Positions 54,356 through 63,839 of a DNA stretch of 64,000 bases are shown here, piece by piece (the first letter of the stretch is position 1; each line of letters starts with the position of its first letter). The translations under genes and the position numbers were made by a program. This stretch comes from Candidatus Nezhaarchaeota archaeon (GTDB taxonomy: Archaea > Thermoproteota > Methanomethylicia > Nezhaarchaeales > WYZ-LMO8). The notes under the pieces are model-generated. The model had not been told where the DNA came from. It worked only from the letters and a program-made list of their open reading frames with translations, and did no database searches. The stretch lies in assembly GCA_030055465.1 (NCBI GenBank), contig JASFYF010000001.1, forward strand, positions 11,399 to 75,398. The letters are read 5' to 3'.

Positions 54356-55158
54356 CTGGCCTCAGAATAATCGTGTGCGCAAAGCAGGTTCCAGACCCCG
54401 AGGCTCCCGCATCCGCAGTGGATGTGGACCCCGAAAAGCGGAGGGTCACCGTAAAGGGCTTGATGCCTGTGATAAATCCACTTGATGAGGTCGCCCTCGA
54501 AGCGGCGTTACAGATTAAAGAGAAGTATGGAGGAAAAGTCACCGTTCTAAGTGTTGGAGAGCGACTTTCGGAAAACGTCCTACGGAAAGTGCTAGCAGCC
54601 GGCGCAGACGAGCTAATCCTCGTGCAGGATGAAGGACTCGACGATCTGGATCCCTACTCCACTGCGCTCCTTCTGTTTAAAGCCATTGAAAAGCTGGGAA
54701 CATTCGACTTAATATTGACTGGAAGGGAGTCGGCAGACTGGGGTTCAGGCCAGGTGGGACTGATGCTTGCGGAGCTCTTAGGGATACCGGCAATTAACTG
54801 GGTGAAGAGAATTGAGGTGGTCAACGGAGCTATCCGCGCAGCAAAGGTAGTTCACGGAGGATATGACCTCGTGGAGGCGCCTTTACCGGCGCTTTTAACG
54901 GTGACGAACGAGTTCGGGGAGTTAAGGTACGTCTCCATTATGGCCTTGAAAAGGGCCCGGGATAAACCGGTGGATGCTTGGACCCTGAGCGACGTGGATG
55001 TAGACCCATCGACTCTGAGGAAGATGGAGGTTGCAGAGCTATTCAAGCCGCGATTCGAAAGGATGTGCACTATCATAACCGGAAAAACCCCGGAGGAGGT
55101 GGGGGAGAGGCTAGCGGTGAAGCTCGTAGAGGAGCTGCACTCTCTGAGAGGTAGGTAG
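54352..55158 (+). CDS. etfB: Electron transfer flavoprotein beta subunit
   Basis: 268 residues; start overlaps etfA by four bases (ATGA). CAKQVPDPEAP, NPLDEVALEAALQIKEKYGGKVTV, AAGADELILV, RESADWGSGQVGLMLAELLGIP and the VTNEFGELRY stretch are standard EtfB/FixA features. Binds AMP or a second FAD; in bifurcating ETFs, an NADH site is present, which cannot be judged by eye. Confidence 0.95.
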   Translation: MTGLRIIVCAKQVPDPEAPASAVDVDPEKRRVTVKGLMPVINPLDEVALEAALQIKEKYGGKVTVLSVGERLSENVLRKVLAAGADELILVQDEGLDDLDPYSTALLLFKAIEKLGTFDLILTGRESADWGSGQVGLMLAELLGIPAINWVKRIEVVNGAIRAAKVVHGGYDLVEAPLPALLTVTNEFGELRYVSIMALKRARDKPVDAWTLSDVDVDPSTLRKMEVAELFKPRFERMCTIITGKTPEEVGERLAVKLVEELHSLRGR

Positions 55159-55820
55159 CCCGTAAACGGCTTTACCAACATGAATTAAAGGTCGAGCGGC
55201 CTTCATAAGGCCTTCGCGACAAATCCTATAAAGGCCTCCAACCACAACCATCCTCCTTCAACCCATTTTTACGAGTTTCGGCTTTTCCTCCAGTAGGCAC
55301 ATCCCAATAAGCCTCTTGAGGAGCCTTTTCTAGTCTGAAGCCAAGAGGTAAGCGTAGGAGACAAGCGCGTTGCGGACTAGGCTAACTACTATTATACCTC
55401 CTGATCAATGCTATAGCCTCTCAAGACCCCACACGCGTACCTCCTTCACTTCTCATCTCAACTGGGAGCGGTGGAACTCGCGGCTCTTCACGGTTTCACC
55501 ATATACTGTCAACACGTTGACCTCCACGACCTTATGGGTTGCATAGCCTAGAGTTCACAGCACACATGGCTAACATTACAAAGATCCCTTTTCTCAAATA
55601 GAAACACTACATATAGAAACACCTCTCTCCTTCACAACCTGCCGTGACCTATGAGCAGTAATCCATAGCCTCTAGGAAATCCGAAATGGTCTCCGCCCAA
55701 TTGAGGAATGGCGCGGCCTTTTCCCATAGATGGCTGAGCGAACAACAACCTGGTGAAATCAACTCCTTAACTGCCTGCGATCACTCGTCGGGTGCTCGGC
55801 CTAACCGCAACATTGTGAGG
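55159..55820. other. 662-bp intergenic stretch between convergent operons
   Basis: The ETF operon and the shikimate operon converge here. No ORF with protein character and no clear terminator hairpin was recognised. Confidence 0.45.
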
Positions 55821-56897
55821 TTAGGCCACCTCCTTATATGAGCCCAGAACCTTCACAAGGTTGAAGCTGTTCCTCAGCTCTCTCAGGGCCTCCCTGCAGG
55901 CTTCCTCTTCCCTGTGACCTTCAATGTCAATGAAGAAGAAGTACTCCCACGCTCTGCCCTTAATTGGACGCGGCTCCACCTTCATGATGTTTATGCCCTT
56001 ATCCACGAGCACCTCGAAAGCTCTGGAGAGGCCCCCAGCCTTATGAGTAACGGGGAGCACAATCGATGTTTTACATCCCTCGGTGAGGGGCAGGTCTTCA
56101 TGTCCCAGCAGGAGGAACCTCGTGTAGTTGTTCTTGCAATCCTCTATGCTCCTGAATATTATCTCTCCACCGTAGATTTCAGCGGCCAGCCTGGAGCCTA
56201 CGGCTGCTACCCCCTCCCCTTCAAGGGAGAGCTTGACCGCCTGGCTCGTGCTGGCCGTCTCTATCAGCTTCACGTCTCCCAGCTCCCTTCTCAGGAACTC
56301 TCTGCATTGAGCTAAGGCCTGAGGGTGGCTGGCCACGGCCTTTACATCAGCGATCCCGAGGCCGGGCTTAGCTATCAGGTTAAGCTCAATCCTGTGTTTA
56401 ACTTCACCGCACACTTTAAGGTCCGCCTCCAGAAGGAGGTCCAACGTTTCAGCTATGCTTCCGCTTAGAGAGTTCTCCACCGGAACCACGGCGTGGTCGG
56501 CCTCGCCCTTCTCCACGGAGGCGAATAGGTCCCTTACGGTCATGCACTCTTTAAGCTCCACGAAGGCGCCAATGGAGAAGAACCTTCTGGCCGCCTCCTC
56601 GCTGAAGCTGCCGCTTGGGCCGAGGAAGGCGACGCGTATGGGCTTCTGGACTGCGCTGCAGAGCGCTATTATCCCGCGGTAGATGGCTTCTACGGCCTCC
56701 GGGTTTAACTTAAGCTTCAGGGCCTCGCTTCTAACGTTGGAGAGCACCTCCAACTCCCTATGCAGGTCCGCAACGCCTAACCTTGCCCTGCGCTTGGCTT
56801 CTCCCAGCATCCTAGCTATGGATGCCCTCTTGGCTAGAAGGCTGAGTATGCGCTTGTCGACCTCATCTATCTCCCTGCGCAGCTCTTCAATGCTCAT
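55821..56897 (-). CDS. pheA: Bifunctional chorismate mutase/prephenate dehydratase
   Basis: 358 residues in three domains: AroQ-type chorismate mutase helices (about 1-85, LRREIDEVDKRILSLLAKR), prephenate dehydratase (about 90-270, AFLGPSGSFSEEAA, then NYTRFLLLG, the Thr-Arg-Phe catalytic motif) and a C-terminal ACT domain (KTSIVLPVTHKAG...) for phenylalanine feedback. It converts chorismate to phenylpyruvate. Last gene of the shikimate operon; its ATG overlaps the aroC end by 11 bases. No tyrA is adjacent. Confidence 0.95.
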   Translation of the reverse strand: MSIEELRREIDEVDKRILSLLAKRASIARMLGEAKRRARLGVADLHRELEVLSNVRSEALKLKLNPEAVEAIYRGIIALCSAVQKPIRVAFLGPSGSFSEEAARRFFSIGAFVELKECMTVRDLFASVEKGEADHAVVPVENSLSGSIAETLDLLLEADLKVCGEVKHRIELNLIAKPGLGIADVKAVASHPQALAQCREFLRRELGDVKLIETASTSQAVKLSLEGEGVAAVGSRLAAEIYGGEIIFRSIEDCKNNYTRFLLLGHEDLPLTEGCKTSIVLPVTHKAGGLSRAFEVLVDKGINIMKVEPRPIKGRAWEYFFFIDIEGHREEEACREALRELRNSFNLVKVLGSYKEVA

Positions 56898-57990
56898 CCC
56901 TTAGCACCACCGGTATAACCCCTTGATTTAGGCAGTGGTCCACTAGGACCAAGGCTAGGCAGGCCTCCACAACGGGCACAGCCCTCACACCTATGCAAGG
57001 GTCGTATCTCCCCCAAGGTTCTAGGTACTCCTCTCTCACCGCTTCAACGTTAACCGTTTTAACCTTCTTGAAGGCCGTGGATGGAGGCTTGAAGGCCACG
57101 CGCACGTGGATAACGCCGCCCGTAGAGATGCCGCCCAATATCCCGCCGCAACGATTTGTTTCGTGAACTACCTTGCCACCGCTTACCGTGTATTCATCCA
57201 CGAACTCGGAGCCCTTCATGGAGGGGGCCTCGAAGCCCATGCCCACGCTCAGAGCCCTGACGCCCGGCACCGCGAAAATCAGCGCGGCTAAGTCGCCGTC
57301 GAGTCCGTGAAACACCGGGTCTCCTAGGCCTGGGGGAACGTTGAAGGCGAAGGCCTCCACCATGCTGCCAACAGTGTCTCCCTCCGCAACGGTTTGTCTC
57401 AACAAGTCCTCCATCCTCCCCGCAAGCTCCGGCAGGGCGCACCTCGCAGGGTTCTCGTAGGCCCTCTTAAGCTCCTCAAGCGTTGGAGCCCTCTCAGCCC
57501 TTACCCCGCCAACCTGGCATACGTGGCCGTAGACCTCAACACCCAACCTTGCGAGGAGCTTCCTCGCTATTGCCCCCGCGGCGACAAACGATGCCGTGAT
57601 CCTGCCCGAGAACCTTCCACCACCCCTATAATCGTTGAAGGCGCCATACCTCACGCGAGCGGTGTAATCAGCGTGCCCAGGCCTAGGCTTAAACCTGAAG
57701 TCCTCGTACGGCCTCGAATCAACGTCCCTGTTGGTTATCAAGATGCATATGGGCGCGCCGGTGGTGTATCCGTTGAAGACCCCGGAGACTATCCTAGCCG
57801 CATCGGGCTCGGCCCTCCTCGTAGAGTACAGTGTAGACCCGGGCCTACGCTTGTCCAACTCACCCTGTATGTCGCGCTCGCTGAGCTTTAAGCCTGCAGG
57901 GCACCCATCAACCACCACGCCTATCAGCTCGCCGTGGCTTTCGCCGAAGCACGAGAGGGAGAAGCGTCTACCAAAGCTGTTAGCCGACAA
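56887..57990 (-). CDS. aroC: Chorismate synthase
   Basis: 367 residues from a TTG at 57990, which has GGGAGG seven bases upstream; the open frame continues to 58059 but the family begins at NSFGRRFSLSCFGESHG. The FMN and EPSP-binding stretches SCFGESHG, KRRPG, RPGHADYT and GGRFSG are visible, and GGILGGISTGG in the C-terminal half. The product removes phosphate from EPSP using reduced FMN to give chorismate. Overlaps the aroA end by 11 bases. Confidence 0.95.
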   Translation of the reverse strand: MSANSFGRRFSLSCFGESHGELIGVVVDGCPAGLKLSERDIQGELDKRRPGSTLYSTRRAEPDAARIVSGVFNGYTTGAPICILITNRDVDSRPYEDFRFKPRPGHADYTARVRYGAFNDYRGGGRFSGRITASFVAAGAIARKLLARLGVEVYGHVCQVGGVRAERAPTLEELKRAYENPARCALPELAGRMEDLLRQTVAEGDTVGSMVEAFAFNVPPGLGDPVFHGLDGDLAALIFAVPGVRALSVGMGFEAPSMKGSEFVDEYTVSGGKVVHETNRCGGILGGISTGGVIHVRVAFKPPSTAFKKVKTVNVEAVREEYLEPWGRYDPCIGVRAVPVVEACLALVLVDHCLNQGVIPVVLRDEH

Positions 57991-59272
57991 CTCTAAACCT
58001 CCCCCCCAGCCTCTCGAGATCTGCGAGAAACCTCGGGTAAGACTTAGACACGCACTCAAACTTCTCTACGAGGACGCCTCTTCGGCTGCGCAGGCCAGCC
58101 ACCGCAAGCGCCATGGCTATCCTGTGGTCGCCCCATGAGCGTGCGCGACCGCCCTCCACGCGTCCCGACCCGTGAACCATTATGGCGTCTTCATCCACTT
58201 GAAGCTTAGCGCCTATGCGCGTAAACTCAGACACCAAGGCCTTCATCCTGTCGGACTCCTTGAACTTAAGCCTCCTGCAGCCCTTTATCTTGGAGGGGCC
58301 CTCGCAGAAGCAGGCGAGGGCGACGAGGGGAGGGGCGAGGTCCGGGGCGTCCCTCACATCAACTTCAAAGGGCTTCAACGCTTCCCCCCCACCCTTGATG
58401 CGAAGGCTTTCGCCCTCAAAGCCTATTGAGATCCCCAAACCTTCAAGCACGTCAACTATCATCCTATCCGGCTGCACCTCCCGCCGGGAAAGGCCGTGCA
58501 ACTTGACGTGGGAGGGGAGGAGCGAGCAGGCGACGAGGATGAACGATGATGAGGAGTAGTCCCCAGGAACCCTGCAGCGCAGCGGAGATCGATATTCTTG
58601 GGGTGCATCCACGTGGAACCGAGAGTAACCCTCATGTTTCACGTGAACTCCGAACTCCCTTAAAACCGATATCGTCAGGTCCACGTACCCCCTAGATTCA
58701 AGGGGTCCTTTAACTTCCACAGTAGACTCTCCATGCGCGTTAGGCAAGGCGAACAACAGTCCGGAGAGGTACTGGGAGCTTACACGGCCGTCCACCCACG
58801 TGTAGCCTCCAGGTATACCCCCTCCGAACACCACCACCGGCGGAAACCCGCTTCCACGCGTGGAGTAGGCCTTCACGCCCAGCTCCCCGAGGGCCTCGAG
58901 CATGGGACCCATAGGCCTCCTCCTCAGGGATTCGTTCCCCGTTAAGACGCTTATGCCTGGAGCCAAAGCCGCTATGGCGGACAGCACCCTAATGGCCGTG
59001 GCGGAGCCTCCGCAGTTCACCACATTGCTTGGAGTTCGAAGCCTGCCGCTAGAGGAAACTTCAACTTCGCCTTCCCTCACGCGGACCTTGGAGCCGAAGG
59101 CCCTGCAGGCCCTCATCATGGCTAAGGTATCATTGCATATCGACGGGTTAACTATCATTGTGGCTCCCTCGCTCAACATTGAAGCCGCTAGGTACCGCTG
59201 CGTGTAGGACTTCGAAGGTTGAGCGTGCAGGCAGCCCTTAAGCCCATCGGATGGCTCAAACAGAACCTTCAA
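57980..59272 (-). CDS. aroA: 3-phosphoshikimate 1-carboxyvinyltransferase (EPSP synthase)
   Basis: 430 residues. PSKSYTQRYLAASML (phosphoshikimate site), NCGGSATAIRVLSAIAAL, the LRRRPMGPML loop, ESDRMKAL and GDHRIAMALAVAGL near the C-terminus define the family. Transfers enolpyruvate from PEP to shikimate 3-phosphate. Its start overlaps the shikimate kinase stop by four bases. Confidence 0.96.
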   Translation of the reverse strand: MKVLFEPSDGLKGCLHAQPSKSYTQRYLAASMLSEGATMIVNPSICNDTLAMMRACRAFGSKVRVREGEVEVSSSGRLRTPSNVVNCGGSATAIRVLSAIAALAPGISVLTGNESLRRRPMGPMLEALGELGVKAYSTRGSGFPPVVVFGGGIPGGYTWVDGRVSSQYLSGLLFALPNAHGESTVEVKGPLESRGYVDLTISVLREFGVHVKHEGYSRFHVDAPQEYRSPLRCRVPGDYSSSSFILVACSLLPSHVKLHGLSRREVQPDRMIVDVLEGLGISIGFEGESLRIKGGGEALKPFEVDVRDAPDLAPPLVALACFCEGPSKIKGCRRLKFKESDRMKALVSEFTRIGAKLQVDEDAIMVHGSGRVEGGRARSWGDHRIAMALAVAGLRSRRGVLVEKFECVSKSYPRFLADLERLGGRFRVVG

Positions 59273-60165
59273 CCAGTCAACCCCTCCCTGCAGCTGCGCG
59301 CCTTCTCATCGTTCAGATCAACCACCCTGATCGTGCCATCCAAGCTTAGCCACGCATCCCTAACCGAGTCCACATTGCCCTCCTCGACTATGGCCGCCAG
59401 CGCGGGCCCCTTCCCCGAGGGGGAGGCTGCCAGCGCTCCAGCCTCCAAGGCGTCTGCTAAAGCGCTGACCGGGTAGCCGAGGGCTGAGGCCACAGCCAAG
59501 CCGTTGATGTTCATCGCGTCGATCCAGCACCCCTTCACGGCGCAATGCCAAGCCACCTCAAAAGCCCCCCTGTAAAGCCTAAGCCGCTCGGCGTCGACCT
59601 CAGCGGTGTACCTCTCCTCCTCCGGTATTAAGAGGACCACCTTTAAGTTGCTTGGAGGGAGCATGCGCCTCACGAGCTCGCGTTTAAAGTTGTCCGTGAC
59701 CGTTAAGCCCCCATACATCGACGCTGAAGCGTCGTCAAATGCGCCTGTAACAGTAACACCCGCTTCAAGGCTTGCGTCCACGGCAGCCTCCAAAGCCAGC
59801 CTAAGCTTACGGTCGGGGCTGTCCTCCGCGAGGCCTAAGGCCTCAACTGCAGCTAAGGCCACGGCGTTCGACACGGCGCTGCTGCTCTTCAGGCCCCTAG
59901 CCACAGGCACATCCGATTTCAGCTTCACCTCAGCCTTAAACCCGTCCGTTAGCCCAGCCATCTTCGCCACCCTTGATAGGCAAGCCTTTATAAGCCTGGA
60001 ATCCTTCGGCCTGAAGCCCTCGAACTTCACGTGCAACCCGTAGCCCTCCCCCACCTCTACAAAGGCCTCAAGGCGCATGTCTATGCTCAGCGCCGCTCCA
60101 AGCCCAGTAGCCAACGCGTTGACCACCGTCACCGCTGCGAAGGTTGACGCCCTGCCTCTCCCCAC
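59269..60165 (-). CDS. aroK: Archaeal shikimate kinase (GHMP family)
   Basis: 298 residues from a GTG at 60165 with GGGAGGGG upstream; the frame is open to a TTG at 60183. GHMP-kinase features: ATGLGAALSID near the N-terminus, and PVARGLKSSSAVSNAVALAAVEALG near 85-115 as the ATP loop. Unrelated to bacterial AroK, this is the archaeal form that phosphorylates shikimate. It overlaps aroE by 37 bases. Confidence 0.93.
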   Translation of the reverse strand: MGRGRASTFAAVTVVNALATGLGAALSIDMRLEAFVEVGEGYGLHVKFEGFRPKDSRLIKACLSRVAKMAGLTDGFKAEVKLKSDVPVARGLKSSSAVSNAVALAAVEALGLAEDSPDRKLRLALEAAVDASLEAGVTVTGAFDDASASMYGGLTVTDNFKRELVRRMLPPSNLKVVLLIPEEERYTAEVDAERLRLYRGAFEVAWHCAVKGCWIDAMNINGLAVASALGYPVSALADALEAGALAASPSGKGPALAAIVEEGNVDSVRDAWLSLDGTIRVVDLNDEKARSCREGLTG

Positions 60166-61010
60166 TTCAACAACCCCTCCCAAGCGGCCCTAAACATAAC
60201 CTCCACCGGGGGCGCCATCTTAAACCACAAGTTGAAGGAGTGGGCTGCTTGGTGCACCAGCATTGAGAGGCCGTTCAGCGTTGAGGCCCCCTTAAGCCTC
60301 GCCTCCCTGAGAAGCTGGGTTTCAGGGGGCCAGTATATCATGTCGAAGACCACGTGGCCGCTGTGGATCAGGCCTGGGTCGATTGGACAACCCGGAACGG
60401 TCATGCCCACCGGCGTGGCGTTGATTATTAGCCGTGCTCTTGGTATAACCTTCCTCTGGGTTTGCAGGCTTAAATCCCCGTAAGCAATGTTAGCGTTGGC
60501 GCGGCCCTTAAAGTTCTCCACAAGAAGCTTGGCTTTCCCCGGGTCCCTGCTCAGAACCGTGATGTCGCATTGGAAGCCGGAGAGGCGGCTAACAAGGGCC
60601 CTAGCGGCTCCCCCTGCACCCACCACCACAATGTCGAGGCCGCTCACCTCACCCACAGCCCTTCTCAGCGCCTCCAAGGCTCCGACGCCGTCCGTGTTGT
60701 ACCCTATGAGTTTCCCATCATCGTTCACGACGGTGTTCACGGCCTTCACCGCCGCCGCTTCATCATCCAAGGCGTCTAGATGTACCATTACCTCGGCCTT
60801 GAACGGCATGGTCACGTTGAAGCCCCTGACTCCCATAACCCTCAAACCGTCAACGGCTTTCGCAAGCCCGTCGGGCTTAACGCTGAACGCCACGTACACG
60901 GCGTCCAGGCTTAGCTCGTTGATCGCCGCGTTGTGTATGGCGGGACTTAAGCTGTGCTCCACGGGGTAACCGATAATCCCATACAAGGCGGTGGAACCGG
61001 AAATCCTCAT
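60129..61010 (-). CDS. aroE: Shikimate dehydrogenase
   Basis: 293 residues. HSLSPAIHNAAI (substrate), NVTMPFK with the catalytic Lys, NTDGVGALEAL, the GAGGAARALVSRL NADP loop and INATPVGM are all in order. Reduces 3-dehydroshikimate to shikimate. Starts inside the aroD stop (ATGA). Confidence 0.96.
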   Translation of the reverse strand: MRISGSTALYGIIGYPVEHSLSPAIHNAAINELSLDAVYVAFSVKPDGLAKAVDGLRVMGVRGFNVTMPFKAEVMVHLDALDDEAAAVKAVNTVVNDDGKLIGYNTDGVGALEALRRAVGEVSGLDIVVVGAGGAARALVSRLSGFQCDITVLSRDPGKAKLLVENFKGRANANIAYGDLSLQTQRKVIPRARLIINATPVGMTVPGCPIDPGLIHSGHVVFDMIYWPPETQLLREARLKGASTLNGLSMLVHQAAHSFNLWFKMAPPVEVMFRAAWEGLLKWGEAGRQPSQR

Positions 61011-61702
61011 AACCCCAGCACGTCGTACACTTGTTTAAGCTTGTCCAATGGTATCTGGCCGGGTGCCGTCTGGTTCTCGGGGTCAAGCGATGCATATGTG
61101 AACTCAGACCCGTAGAGGGGGGCTAAGATGCGGGTGGGCAGGCCGTAGCTCCCCATGGAAAGGCAGACAACCCTCCCGCTCTTGGAGGCCGTCTCCGTGA
61201 AGAGGAGGAGTAGAACGCTGTCCCGCCAGCTCCTAGCTAGAACCGCTACCTTGCAAACGTCGCAGCCCATCTTCCTCATAGATGAGAGGACGCGAAAGAG
61301 CGCGTTTAGGTTTGGCGTCCCCTCGAAGTTGTGGTACGAAACTATAACTTGAGGTCCCGCCTGCTTCACATCCTCCACAAGCTTGTTGACGTCGGTGACG
61401 TCGCACTCCACATCAACGTAGTCGGGGCCGCAGCGTGCAGCCTCCTTCAACAGCTTAACCCTCAGCTCTTCGCTCAGCCTCCACAGTCCCCCCTGAGCGG
61501 GGGGGCGGGCGGTGAATATAACGGGTATACCCGTAAGCCGCGCGTGATCCATTATCGGTTTGAAGTCCCGCACCTCCTCCAGATAGTCTGACCTCAGCTC
61601 CACGAGGTCGGCTCCGCCTTCCTTAGCCTCGTCTATCAGGCGCACCGCCTCTTCAAGCCTCCTGCAAGGTATGGAGACGCATATGCGAGGCCTCAACTTC
61701 AC
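61007..61702 (-). CDS. aroD: 3-dehydroquinate dehydratase, type I
   Basis: 231 residues from a GTG at 61702 (GTGACGG upstream). Type I features: DLVELRSDYLE, FTARP, VSYHNFEGTP with the catalytic His, CKVAVLARS with the Schiff-base Lys, and the terminal SEFTYASL...APGQIP segment. Dehydrates 3-dehydroquinate. Confidence 0.94.
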   Translation of the reverse strand: MKLRPRICVSIPCRRLEEAVRLIDEAKEGGADLVELRSDYLEEVRDFKPIMDHARLTGIPVIFTARPPAQGGLWRLSEELRVKLLKEAARCGPDYVDVECDVTDVNKLVEDVKQAGPQVIVSYHNFEGTPNLNALFRVLSSMRKMGCDVCKVAVLARSWRDSVLLLLFTETASKSGRVVCLSMGSYGLPTRILAPLYGSEFTYASLDPENQTAPGQIPLDKLKQVYDVLGL

Positions 61703-61705
61703 CCG

Positions 61706-62770
61706 TCACCTTTCTATTATTCGCTCGGACTCCACCAGCCAGCCGAGGTGGCGGGCTCCCTCTTCAACGTGCACGAGCACTGCGTCGCCAGGCTTAAGCT
61801 CCGTAACGGGCTTGGAGCCGTCGCTCGTCACCAACCTGATAGTCTCCGCGTTCTGAAGTATGACGTGCCCCCTACGCCCTTCGCACTCCGCCTCCACAAG
61901 TATTAGTGGCCTCCACTCTATTTTGGCCCTGCACACGTTGACCGGCCTGCACCCCCCCTCGCGGTTAACTATAAGCACCTCAGCTCCAGCTGCAAGCTCT
62001 GATAAGTACTTGGTTCTACCTCCACAAGCATAGGCGTAGAGGCCCACCGGGCCGGCGTTAACTCTGAAGGGCCTGGGCTGGACGTACGGGTTCTGCAGCA
62101 CTTCTCCTTCAACTAAGAAGAGGAAACCCGACTGACATCCGACGAGCATTCCCTCCCCCGGGGTCATGAGCTCGCAAGTGTCGACGCATACCCTAGCGCC
62201 TAAACCGAGGGGTTTCAAAGCTGTCACCTTGGCTGCCTTAAGCTCCACGCTTCCCAGCCCGCTGAGCATGGCCTTCAAGGCCATCAGCGACGATTGATCC
62301 CTCGCTTCAATCACTATGCCGTCTGCTCCCACCTCCAGCGCATTGGCCATCAATAGGGCCTCATCGACAGTGCGGGCCTCAGCCAGGATCTTCACCCTTC
62401 CCTTAAGCATCGCAATTGCATTCTCGAGCGGAACCACGCGCCAATCAGCACACTTCACAAGGACGAACTCCAAGTCTCCAACGCGCAGCAAGTCGGAGAC
62501 CTGGGAATACACATCGCTTTCCCCTTTAACCTCCAGGAGGTACGCAGCCCTCTTCCCGCGAGTGCACGCTTCCATTAATCCCTTGACATCAGATGCGATA
62601 AGTATATCCGGGTCGCCGCAGGGCGATGCAAGCTTCACGTTGCAATCCTCCGGCAGCTCCAGCTCATCCTCCGCTATCACGCCGTCGCACAGGTAAGCTA
62701 GCCTGGAGAGGAGGCCTTTGGCCTCTTCGGCTCCGAAGTTCGATGGTATTTTAAGCCAGAGCTCCTTCAC
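61706..62770 (-). CDS. aroB': 3-dehydroquinate synthase II (archaeal)
   Basis: 354 residues of the archaeal DHQ synthase II family, starting MKELWLKIPS. Features include the VLVKCADWRVVPLENAIA stretch near 105, EVGADGIVIEA, the GEGMLVGCQSGFLFLVEGE segment, RVNAGPVGLYAY, and the C-terminal KPVTELKPGDAVLV. Oxidatively deaminates ADH to 3-dehydroquinate with NAD+, replacing bacterial AroB. Overlaps the ADH synthase gene by four bases. Confidence 0.93.
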   Translation of the reverse strand: MKELWLKIPSNFGAEEAKGLLSRLAYLCDGVIAEDELELPEDCNVKLASPCGDPDILIASDVKGLMEACTRGKRAAYLLEVKGESDVYSQVSDLLRVGDLEFVLVKCADWRVVPLENAIAMLKGRVKILAEARTVDEALLMANALEVGADGIVIEARDQSSLMALKAMLSGLGSVELKAAKVTALKPLGLGARVCVDTCELMTPGEGMLVGCQSGFLFLVEGEVLQNPYVQPRPFRVNAGPVGLYAYACGGRTKYLSELAAGAEVLIVNREGGCRPVNVCRAKIEWRPLILVEAECEGRRGHVILQNAETIRLVTSDGSKPVTELKPGDAVLVHVEEGARHLGWLVESERIIER

Positions 62771-63582
62771 CGCGGTGCACCCCTCTTAGAGGCCTCGACG
62801 AACCTCCTGTAAGCTTCCTCCACTCCAACACCCTCATGGACTATGCTGTAAAGCGCATAGGCCATGGCCCTGGGCGGGTTGGCCTGGAAGACGTTTCTGC
62901 CTATCGATACGCCTTGAGCTCCCGCCTCCACGGCCTCGTGAACCATGTTGAGGAATGACTTGACGTCCGGCGTTTTTGGGCCGCCGGCCAAGACTATTGG
63001 CACGGGGCACGCCTCCACGACGCTCCTGAAGCTCTCCCTGCTACCCGTGTACACCGTTTTGACGACGTCCGCGCCCAGCTCAGCGCCAAGCCTTGCAGCG
63101 TGGGCAACGGCCTCCGGATCGTACTCGGAAGGGATCTTGGGGCCTCTGGGATACATCATGGCCAGCAGGGGCACCTGCCACCTGTCGCATGTGTCCGCCA
63201 CCTTCCCCAGCTTCCTGAGCATTGAGTGTTCCCTCTCGGCTCCGAGGTTCACGTGGACTGAAACAGCATCTGCGCCTAGAAGCAATGCCTCCTCAACCGA
63301 TGAGATGCAAACCTTCCAGTTTGGGTCGGTGCCTCTAATGGTGCTGCCCGACAGGTGCACTATCAACGCTAGGTTGCCGCTCTCTACGTGCTTGGCTACC
63401 CCCTTGTGGAGGACAACGGCATCAACGTAGCCGCCCTTCAAGTTGTCCACTGCGCGCTGCATGTCTATTATGCCTTCGATGGGGCCTGTGGTCACGCCGT
63501 GATCCATGGGGACTATTACAGCTTTTCCGTCCTCCCTGAAGATCCTTCTCAGCCTCCTCTCCTTACCCATGTAGATCCTCAT
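62767..63582 (-). CDS. aroA': 2-amino-3,7-dideoxy-D-threo-hept-6-ulosonate (ADH) synthase
   Basis: 271 residues, class I aldolase (DhnA/FbaB) fold. PMDHGVTTGP near 26-35, YPRGPKIPSEYDP near 142 and VVKTVYTGS with the Schiff-base Lys near 178, then LAGGPKTPD and SIGRNVFQ phosphate loops. It condenses 6-deoxy-5-ketofructose 1-phosphate and aspartate semialdehyde, the first step of the archaeal route. First gene of the operon; GGAGGTG lies nine bases before the ATG. Confidence 0.93.
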   Translation of the reverse strand: MRIYMGKERRLRRIFREDGKAVIVPMDHGVTTGPIEGIIDMQRAVDNLKGGYVDAVVLHKGVAKHVESGNLALIVHLSGSTIRGTDPNWKVCISSVEEALLLGADAVSVHVNLGAEREHSMLRKLGKVADTCDRWQVPLLAMMYPRGPKIPSEYDPEAVAHAARLGAELGADVVKTVYTGSRESFRSVVEACPVPIVLAGGPKTPDVKSFLNMVHEAVEAGAQGVSIGRNVFQANPPRAMAYALYSIVHEGVGVEEAYRRFVEASKRGAPR

Positions 63583-63839
63583 GCGGCCAGCACCTCCACT
63601 GGAAGGGTCAGCCGAAGAATGAGGGGTGCAGCCTTGGGGGCTGAGGTTTTAGGTGTCGGTTTGGACTTAACGTTATCCGGTGAAAACACGGCACGCTCCT
63701 TGGCAAACCTCCACTCCCAACATCCCGTAAAACCTCCACGGCTCTTTTCGCCGAAGCAGCCTTATAAACTTTTTGTATTTAAACTAGGTTTACTGCATTT
63801 TTTTATGCATTAAAGCTTAAATATATGCATTAACATTTT
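63583..63839. promoter_or_regulatory. Divergent promoter region of the shikimate operon and trpE
   Basis: On the minus strand TTTAAATA (63776-63783) and TTTATAAGG (about 63760-63769) are TATA candidates, which would give a leader of 150-170 bases before ADH synthase. In that leader an ATG at 63723 with GGAGG upstream opens a 16-codon ORF ending at 63673. On the plus strand TTAAATATAT near 63818-63827 is the TATA candidate for trpE. Confidence 0.5.
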
